A DNA stretch of 32,500 nt from NCBI RefSeq assembly GCF_001306415.1, contig NZ_LDJX01000004.1, positions 1 to 32,500 of the forward strand. The letters are read 5' to 3'. The notes beneath the pieces were generated by a model. The model did not search any database. It had not been told where the DNA came from and saw only the letters and a program-made list of their open reading frames with translations. Within the stretch, counting starts at the first letter, position 1. Each line of letters starts with the position of its first letter. Shown here piece by piece: positions 27,293-32,500 of this stretch. A program made the position numbers and the translations under genes. The stretch comes from Croceitalea dokdonensis DOKDO 023 (GTDB taxonomy: Bacteria > Bacteroidota > Bacteroidia > Flavobacteriales > Flavobacteriaceae).

Positions 27293-28465
27293 ATGGAATA
27301 TTTAGAAAACATGATGAGCAGTATCTCCGGCTCCGTAGGTGAATTTATGCCTGCAACAATTGGGGCAATTTTAATTCTTGTAATTGGCTGGTTTGTGGCA
27401 GGAATTTTAAAAAGGCTAACCAGCAAACTAATCAAGAAAACCGGCATTGATGACAGGATGAAAAGTGATAAGGTCACCTTATCCAAATTTATAGGTAAAC
27501 TTATCTATTTTCTGGCGATGATATTTGTTTTTATGCTGGCCCTTGAGAAATTAGGTATGCAAAGCGTGCTAGACCCCGTGAAAAACTTACTGGACGGTTT
27601 CTTGGCCTTTATTCCAAATATCATTGGTGCCGGTTTGGTGGGCTACATAGGGTATATGCTGGCCTCTGTAGTTGCGGAACTTGTTGGGATGTCTAGTGGT
27701 ACCATCCAAAAGTTTGTTCCCAAACTGGGCATATCAGAGGATTTTGACGTTATCGGGGTCCTTAAAAAAATCGTATTTATTTTTATTTTCATTCCCTTGC
27801 TCATTTCCGCGCTCAACATCTTAAATATGGATGCCATTTCCGTTCCCGCAACTTCCATATTAACCCAGTTTTTTGATGCCATACCAAAGGTTCTTCTTGC
27901 CGTATTCATATTGATTCTTTTTGTTATTGGTGGTAGATTTTTATCCCAAATGGTAAAAGATATCCTAGAGAAGATGAACTTGAACCAAGTTGCGGAAAAA
28001 ATGCATTTACACCACATGGCGGGAGACACAAACCTACCCAAAGCCATTGGAAACATTGTCTACTTTTTTATTGTCATTTTTGGATTGATGACAGCTATTG
28101 AAAAACTGGAATTCGCCCAACTTACAGAAGTTTTGACCACGATAACCCATCTTTCTGGCAAAATATTATTCGGACTTGTAATTATCATGATAGGCAACTG
28201 GGTTTCCGTCCTTGCCAAGAATACATTTTCTAAAAATGAAAACAATGCGTTTGTAGCGTCCATTATCAGAACTGCAATTTTGGCTATATTTTTGGCCATG
28301 GGCTTAAAAACCATAGGTATGGCAGACGATATTATCAACCTAGCCTTTGGGATCACTTTGGGTACCATAGCCATTACGGTAGCACTTTCATTTGGTTTGG
28401 GCGGCCGTTCCGCGGCAGGCAAACAAATGGAAAGAATCCTAGATAAATTCAGCGGCAAAAAATAA
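27293..28465 (+). CDS. TM-helix repeat membrane protein related to mechanosensitive channels
   Basis: A 390-residue inner-membrane protein with about eight to nine hydrophobic helices (for example around 20-42, 66-88, 103-130, 157-178, 198-220, 250-272, 290-307, 325-345 and 350-372). The repeated pattern of GxILILVIGWFVAGILKRL, AFIPNIIGAGLVGYIGYMLA and KVLLAVFILILFVIGGRFL fits the conserved TM_helix (PF05552) repeat of CmpX-like, MscS-related proteins. After the last helices it ends in LSFGLGGRSAAGKQMERILDKF. The cytoplasmic beta-domain of true MscS channels is missing, so channel activity should not be assumed. It is probably involved in envelope stress or osmotic response. A terminator follows. 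Confidence 0.83.
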   Translation: MEYLENMMSSISGSVGEFMPATIGAILILVIGWFVAGILKRLTSKLIKKTGIDDRMKSDKVTLSKFIGKLIYFLAMIFVFMLALEKLGMQSVLDPVKNLLDGFLAFIPNIIGAGLVGYIGYMLASVVAELVGMSSGTIQKFVPKLGISEDFDVIGVLKKIVFIFIFIPLLISALNILNMDAISVPATSILTQFFDAIPKVLLAVFILILFVIGGRFLSQMVKDILEKMNLNQVAEKMHLHHMAGDTNLPKAIGNIVYFFIVIFGLMTAIEKLEFAQLTEVLTTITHLSGKILFGLVIIMIGNWVSVLAKNTFSKNENNAFVASIIRTAILAIFLAMGLKTIGMADDIINLAFGITLGTIAITVALSFGLGGRSAAGKQMERILDKFSGKK

Positions 28466-28500
28466 AGCGTCAGTCTTTAAAATACGTAATAATCAAATAG

Positions 28501-28530
28501 AGGCCCCAATCTAATCCATTGGGGTCTTTT
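28501..28530 (+). terminator. Rho-independent terminator after the TM-helix gene
   Basis: AGGCCCCAAT (28501-28510) pairs with ATTGGGGTCT (28518-28527), with one G-T wobble, around a 7-nt loop, followed by TTTT. Confidence 0.8.
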
Positions 28531-28579
28531 GTATTGGAAATCATCCCGGAATACAGCGCAAAACAAACCAAAAAAGACC

Positions 28580-28670
28580 GTTACCTTTTTTCTTAACCAA
28601 GGTAACCGATACTTAGGTCTAAATACCTATTACGAACCTAGAAAACGAATAATCGCTTTAACCTTAGACC
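28580..28670. repeat. Two inverted repeats upstream of rlmD
   Basis: GTTACCTT (28580-28587) is the reverse complement of AAGGTAAC (28599-28606). GGTCTAA (28616-28622) is the reverse complement of TTAGACC (28664-28670). They lie between the previous terminator and the candidate rlmD promoter. The first could be a protein-binding site; the second has 41 nt between arms and may be chance. Confidence 0.4.
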
Positions 28671-28718
28671 AAACAATAATTACCTATTTGTACGGAAAGA
28701 AAAGGTTTAAAATCTACT

Positions 28719-28726
28719 TACTTTTG
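28719..28726 (+). promoter_or_regulatory. Candidate -7 box for rlmD, immediately before the start codon
   Basis: TACTTTTG fits TAnnTTTG and ends 4 nt before the ATG at 28731. No TTG is present at the expected -33 distance. If used, the message would be almost leaderless, as suggested for guaA. Confidence 0.4.
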
Positions 28727-28730
28727 CGAA

Positions 28731-30146
28731 ATGCGTAAGAAGAATAGAAAGCAAATTTTTGAACATATTGAGGTATTGGACGCAGGAGCTAAAGGCAAAA
28801 CCGTGGCCAAAGCACCTGATGGGCGAGTCATTTTTATTTCCAATGCCGTCCCCGGGGATATCGTAGATATTGAGACTACCAAAAAACGTAAGGCCTACTT
28901 TGAAGGAATAGCCACGCGTTTTCATAAAAAATCGGAAAAACGCACTTTACCAATCTGTGAGCATTTTGGCAACTGTGGCGGCTGTAAATGGCAGCACATG
29001 CAGTATGAACACCAACTGTTTTACAAACAAAAAGAAGTTGAAAACAACCTGATGCGCCTAGGAGGGCTAGAATTGCCAAAACCACGTCCTATACTGGGCT
29101 CAAGGAAACAGTACTTTTACCGGAACAAGATGGAATTTTCATTTTCTGACAGTCGCTGGCTAACGCTTGAAGAAATTAAGTCCGATCAGCCAATTGGGGA
29201 TAAAAATGCCCTGGGCTTCCACATTCCAGGAATGTGGGACAAGATTTTGGATATAAAAAAATGCCATCTTCAAGAAGACCCCTCCAATGCCATACGATTG
29301 GAGGTAAAGTCTTTTGCAGAGGCAAACCAACTTACCTTCTTTAACCTTAGAGGACAATCCGGTTTACTCCGTACCATGATGATACGAACGGCGTCCACGG
29401 GTGAAATTATGGTAATCATCCAATTCTATGAAGATTTACAACAAGAACGAGAACTCCTGTTAGAGCATCTAAAAACCAAATTTCCGGAAATTACCTCTTT
29501 GCAATACATAATCAATCAAAAGCAAAACGATTCCATTTATGACCAAGAAGTGGTATGTTACCATGGTCGTGACCATATTTTTGAGGAAATGGAAGGACTT
29601 AGATTTAAAATCAATGCAAAATCTTTTTATCAGACCAACTCTGAGCAAGCTTATGAGCTTTATAAAATTGTACGTGATTTTGCTGGTCTTACGGGTAACG
29701 AAACCGTTTATGACCTCTACACTGGAACGGGAACCATTGCCCAATTTGTGGCCAAAAAAGCAAAGAAGGTTGTTGGTATAGAATCTGTACCTGAGGCCAT
29801 AGAGGACGCCAAAAACAACGCCACACAGAACAAAATTACCAATGCAGTTTTTGCAGTGGGAGATATGAAAAACGTGTTTACGGATCAATTTATCAACCTT
29901 CACGGCACACCGGACGTTATTATAACAGATCCGCCTAGAGTGGGGATGCATAAATTAGTTGTTGAACAACTGTTAAAAGTTGCGCCAGATAAAATCGTTT
30001 ATGTAAGTTGCAACAGCGCTACCCAAGCAAGGGATTTAGGAATGATGAAAGAAAAATACAACGTAATTGAGTCACAGGCCGTGGATATGTTTCCGCAAAC
30101 GCACCATGTTGAAAACGTAGTGTTGCTCACTAAGCGTAAGCCCTAG
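28731..30146 (+). CDS. rlmD: 23S rRNA (uracil-5-)-methyltransferase RlmD family
   Basis: A TrmA/RlmD-type enzyme (471 aa) that methylates carbon 5 of a uridine in 23S rRNA with S-adenosylmethionine; the E. coli RlmD target is U1939. An N-terminal TRAM-like domain (about 1-65) is followed by an iron-sulfur cluster site, Cys76, Cys82 and Cys85 in CEHFGNCGGC, plus Cys178 in KKCHLQ. The C-terminal Rossmann domain has the SAM motif YDLYTGTGTIAQF (around 325), DPPRVGMH, and the catalytic nucleophile Cys427 in VYVSCNSATQ. A paralogue acting on another uridine cannot be excluded. It stands 6 nt upstream of the DUF6452 gene, with DUF6048 overlapping next, a gene order common in flavobacteria. Confidence 0.95.
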   Translation: MRKKNRKQIFEHIEVLDAGAKGKTVAKAPDGRVIFISNAVPGDIVDIETTKKRKAYFEGIATRFHKKSEKRTLPICEHFGNCGGCKWQHMQYEHQLFYKQKEVENNLMRLGGLELPKPRPILGSRKQYFYRNKMEFSFSDSRWLTLEEIKSDQPIGDKNALGFHIPGMWDKILDIKKCHLQEDPSNAIRLEVKSFAEANQLTFFNLRGQSGLLRTMMIRTASTGEIMVIIQFYEDLQQERELLLEHLKTKFPEITSLQYIINQKQNDSIYDQEVVCYHGRDHIFEEMEGLRFKINAKSFYQTNSEQAYELYKIVRDFAGLTGNETVYDLYTGTGTIAQFVAKKAKKVVGIESVPEAIEDAKNNATQNKITNAVFAVGDMKNVFTDQFINLHGTPDVIITDPPRVGMHKLVVEQLLKVAPDKIVYVSCNSATQARDLGMMKEKYNVIESQAVDMFPQTHHVENVVLLTKRKP

Positions 30147-30152
30147 GGAACT

Positions 30153-30665
30153 ATGAAGAGAATACTAATTTCCGTCATACTAATAAACTTTATCGTTTTT
30201 TTGGCTTCATGCGAAAAGGACGATATCTGTGTTGAAGGGGATACCCCATTATTGGTGGTCGGTTTTTTTGATGACAATGCAGAAGATGACAATACTGCCA
30301 AAAATGTGGAAAATTTGGGTATCATCGAAATTCAGGGAAATCTCCTCTTAAATACGATAAGTAGTGTTGATAGTATTGCGTTTCCGCTACGGAGCGACAC
30401 CACACGCACCTCCTTCCAACTTATTAGAAATGCTCAACTCAACGAAGAAGATGGCAACACCACCATAACAGGAGAAGGAAATCCAGTAGCGTTCACGTAT
30501 GTGGTGAATAGGAGTTTTGTTTCCCGTGCCTGCGGTTTTGTGGCCAACTATAACCAACTAGATACCTTAAGGGACGTTAGCGATACGGATTGGATAAAAA
30601 GGATAGATGTCGTTACTAGTGATATTGAGAATTCAAATATGATTCATGTTAAGATATTCCATTAA
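30153..30665 (+). CDS. DUF6452 family lipoprotein
   Basis: A 170-residue lipoprotein with the signal MKRILISVILINFIVFLASC and lipid-modified Cys20. The mature part is beta-rich (LGIIEIQGN, SIAFPLRSDTTRTSFQL, VAFTYVVNRSFVSRACGFV) and matches DUF6452, a flavobacterial family without known function. It is 6 nt downstream of rlmD, and its 3' end overlaps the DUF6048 gene by 20 nt, so the three are almost certainly co-transcribed. A joint role of the lipoprotein and the DUF6048 protein at the outer membrane is inferred from this conserved pairing. Confidence 0.85.
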   Translation: MKRILISVILINFIVFLASCEKDDICVEGDTPLLVVGFFDDNAEDDNTAKNVENLGIIEIQGNLLLNTISSVDSIAFPLRSDTTRTSFQLIRNAQLNEEDGNTTITGEGNPVAFTYVVNRSFVSRACGFVANYNQLDTLRDVSDTDWIKRIDVVTSDIENSNMIHVKIFH

Positions 30666-31395
30666 CATTATATGCTTTATTCTGGGAAGCATCCTTAGCC
30701 ACGGGCAAAGCACCAATGACAGCATACAACAAGAATCCTATGGGCTCCGTGTGGGTATAGACCTAAGCAGGCCCATACTATCTGCATTAGATGACAATTA
30801 TAGCGGATTTGAATTTGTTGGGGACTATAGGCTTACTCAAAAATTATATTTGGCCGCAGAAGTGGGCAATGAGAAAAAAAGTCAAATAGAGGATTTGGAC
30901 GGGATTGATCTTTACGACTACACCACCAATGGAAGTTATATTAAAATTGGCGTGGACAACAATACCTATACCAATTGGAAGGGAGAACAGAACCTTATCA
31001 CCATTGGTGGGAGATATGCTTTTAGCACATTTTCACAAACCCTGAACAGTTATCGGTTTTACGAATCCAATAGAACCTTTAATCCCGATACGTTTTTATT
31101 GGTGGATGATACGCCGCAGGAATTTGGAAATCGTACTGCATCCTGGTTAGAGTTGGTGATTGGGGCCAAGGCAAAGCTGTTTAACAATGTTTACGGAGGA
31201 ATTTCTATAAGATTGGGGTATTTGATAACAGATTCTGCAGATGGGGACTTTCCAAACCTTTGGATACCGGGTTTTAACAAGGTAACGGACGGAAGTAATT
31301 TTGGTATTGGTTACAACTACTCTATTTCCTACTTTTTGCCATTTTACAAAAAAGCAAAGGAAATTAAACCAAAATTAAAAGAAACCGTAAATTGA
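30646..31395 (+). CDS. DUF6048 family outer-membrane beta-barrel protein
   Basis: A 249-residue protein with a signal peptide (about 1-21, FILGSILSHG). Alternating beta strands typical of a small outer-membrane barrel follow: YGLRVGIDLSRPILSAL, DYRLTQKLYLAAEVG, YIKIGVDNNTY, LITIGGRYAFSTF, LELVIGAKAKLF, and GIGYNYSISYFLPF at the end. It matches DUF6048, which follows DUF6452 in many flavobacteria. Function is unknown. The ATG at 30646 overlaps the DUF6452 gene by 20 nt, suggesting translational coupling. No terminator was seen in the 35 nt before the converging RlmL-like gene. Confidence 0.85.
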   Translation: MLRYSINIICFILGSILSHGQSTNDSIQQESYGLRVGIDLSRPILSALDDNYSGFEFVGDYRLTQKLYLAAEVGNEKKSQIEDLDGIDLYDYTTNGSYIKIGVDNNTYTNWKGEQNLITIGGRYAFSTFSQTLNSYRFYESNRTFNPDTFLLVDDTPQEFGNRTASWLELVIGAKAKLFNNVYGGISIRLGYLITDSADGDFPNLWIPGFNKVTDGSNFGIGYNYSISYFLPFYKKAKEIKPKLKETVN

Positions 31396-31430
31396 GTTGG
31401 GAAAAAGGTTCGTAAGCAAATAAGCATATT

Positions 31431-32500
31431 TTACATCTTATGGTTTTGATATTTGCCCTTTTTGCTCCCTTGGTACAGTTCATATTTCACCAATCTCGCT
31501 TCTAATTGGCCATTGTACAGTTTAATTTTTCTGGATGGTCTTAATCCAACATGTTTTAAGCTTGGAAGGTTTGCTGTAATGAACCAAGCTTCCATACCGG
31601 CATAGGTTTGTTTAAGTGTATCGCCTATATTTTTATAAAATTCGGCCATATCTATGGATAAACGCTCCCCATAAGGAGGATTAAATACCAAGTGCACCTT
31701 GTTTTCAGCAGGATTAGCTTCTTTGAAAAAATTGTTTCGCTTTAGTTGTATGTATTCTGATAGGTTGGCATTTTCAATATTCTCCTGAGCTTTTCTTATC
31801 GCAGAGGGGGCTTTGTCCAATCCAAATATTTTGTAATGGAATTCCCTGGTTTGATTGAGTCTAGAATCCCGGATTTTCTCAAAAAGGCCGGCATCAAAAT
31901 CGTTCCAATGCTGAAAAGCGAATGATTTTCTATTGATATTCGCCGGTATATTACAGGCAATCATTGCGGCTTCAATCAATAAGGTACCACTACCGCACAT
32001 GGGGTCCAAAAAATCACTTCTTCCGTCCCAGCCGGTAAGCAACAAAACCCCAGCTGCCAAAACCTCATTGATCGGGGCAATATTGGTTGAGGCCCTATAA
32101 CCACGTTGGTGCAGGGAACTTCCAGAGCTATCCAAGGAAACAGTGCAATCGTTCCTATGGATATGGATATTGATTATGATATCTGGGGAAGCGGTGTTCA
32201 CGGATGGTCTAGTACGCTCAGTATCCCTAAACTTATCCACAAGACCGTCCTTGGCTCTTTGTGAAACGAATAAAGAATTATTAAATACCTCAGAATTCAT
32301 TGTAGTATCAAACGCAAAGGTCTTATCGGCATCAAAATAATCAGACCAATCTATTTGGTAAATGTTCCTGTAAAGCTGTTTTTCATTAAAAACCTTAAAA
32401 TGGCAGATGGGTTTCAACACTTTCAAAGCAGTTCTAAGGGAAAGGTTAGCCTTATATAGAAACCCGGTATCCCCCTCAAAGCTTACATTTCTAACTCCCT
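31431..32500 (-). CDS. RlmL-like class I SAM-dependent RNA methyltransferase (5' end outside the window)
   Basis: The reading frame is open through the right edge; residues GVRNVSFEGDTGFLYKANLS upstream of a TTG at 32426 belong to the same protein, so the true start is outside. The visible 356 codons cover the end of a THUMP domain (RTALKVLKPICHFKVFN, SPDIIINIHIHRNDCTVSL) and the methyltransferase domain: LHQRGYR, LDPMCGSGTLLIEAAMIA (SAM motif I with the adjoining helix), IFGLDKAPSAIRKAQENIE, and catalytic NPPYGERL. This is the RlmL/Trm14 type that makes N2-methylguanosine in 23S rRNA or tRNA; which position cannot be told from sequence. It converges with the DUF6048 gene. Confidence 0.93.
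   Translation of the reverse strand, partial: GVRNVSFEGDTGFLYKANLSLRTALKVLKPICHFKVFNEKQLYRNIYQIDWSDYFDADKTFAFDTTMNSEVFNNSLFVSQRAKDGLVDKFRDTERTRPSVNTASPDIIINIHIHRNDCTVSLDSSGSSLHQRGYRASTNIAPINEVLAAGVLLLTGWDGRSDFLDPMCGSGTLLIEAAMIACNIPANINRKSFAFQHWNDFDAGLFEKIRDSRLNQTREFHYKIFGLDKAPSAIRKAQENIENANLSEYIQLKRNNFFKEANPAENKVHLVFNPPYGERLSIDMAEFYKNIGDTLKQTYAGMEAWFITANLPSLKHVGLRPSRKIKLYNGQLEARLVKYELYQGSKKGKYQNHKM

Noticed and set aside
27643-28458. Two minus-strand ORFs opposite the TM-helix gene
   Set aside because: Shadow frames of a membrane protein; codon use and composition do not look coding.
28529-28738. 69-residue plus-strand ORF upstream of rlmD
   Set aside because: It begins with a TTG in the terminator T-run, overlaps rlmD by 8 nt and the inverted repeats, and resembles no family.
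29469-29951. 160-residue minus-strand ORF within rlmD
   Set aside because: Antisense to the RlmD catalytic domain, with no signal, domain or upstream promoter.

Overview
The window looks like a chromosomal segment of a member of the Flavobacteriaceae (Bacteroidota), probably marine. The signs are a TonB-dependent receptor paired with a DUF4249 lipoprotein, a membrane TPR protein ending in a LuxR-type HTH, the rlmD-DUF6452-DUF6048 gene order, a bacillithiol enzyme (BshC), YidC with a large periplasmic domain, several DUFs typical of this phylum, few Shine-Dalgarno sequences, and TAnnTTTG -7 promoter boxes. No rRNA, tRNA, insertion sequence, prophage or CRISPR array was seen. The exact genus cannot be read from the sequence.

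Layout. (1) 1-4587 is mostly minus strand: DUF3820, CTP synthase (pyrG) and membrane insertase (yidC) form a probable operon, followed by a small basic secreted DUF6515 protein. (2) 4630-5490 is a Tat-signal TIM-barrel isomerase on the plus strand, convergent with a tightly packed minus-strand cluster at 5487-10117: guaA, a five-LysM/periplasmic-binding fusion, an OsmC-type protein and a DUF922 putative secreted protease. All of these junctions overlap or nearly touch. (3) 10301-15300 is plus strand: a beta-phosphoglucomutase, a signal-transducing TPR/LuxR protein, an intergenic region with four phased TGTCC repeats, and a surface lipoprotein related to the cholesterol-dependent cytolysins, closed by a strong terminator. 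(4) 15729-19110 is a TonB-dependent receptor/DUF4249 pair with its own terminator. (5) 19254-25700 holds a PNPOx-family flavoprotein, bshC (minus), an M14 metallopeptidase and a surface protein with a carboxypeptidase-like regulatory domain. (6) 25782-32500 holds rocD (minus), a TM-helix/MscS-related membrane protein, rlmD with DUF6452 and DUF6048, and the 3' part of an RlmL-like RNA methyltransferase (minus) that runs off the window.

Much of the window is housekeeping: nucleotide synthesis (pyrG, guaA), membrane insertion (yidC), RNA modification (rlmD, RlmL-like), thiol and amino-acid metabolism (bshC, rocD). The accessory part with most to say is 11083-15300. There a TPR/LuxR membrane regulator lies directly upstream of a cytolysin-like gene. 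That gene's product has a lipoprotein signal, a thrombospondin-type-3-like calcium motif and the cytolysin pore-forming core, but where the cholesterol-binding domain 4 should be it carries two copies of an unrelated repeat of about 100 residues. The 16-bp direct repeats between the two genes look like an operator. The link between the two genes is inferred from position only.

Several genes appear to start with TTG (DUF922, the PNPOx-family gene, the TonB receptor). For others (guaA, the cytolysin-like gene, the LysM gene, the M14 peptidase) the longest open frame over-extends the N terminus, and an internal ATG was chosen because it gives a proper signal peptide or family N terminus.
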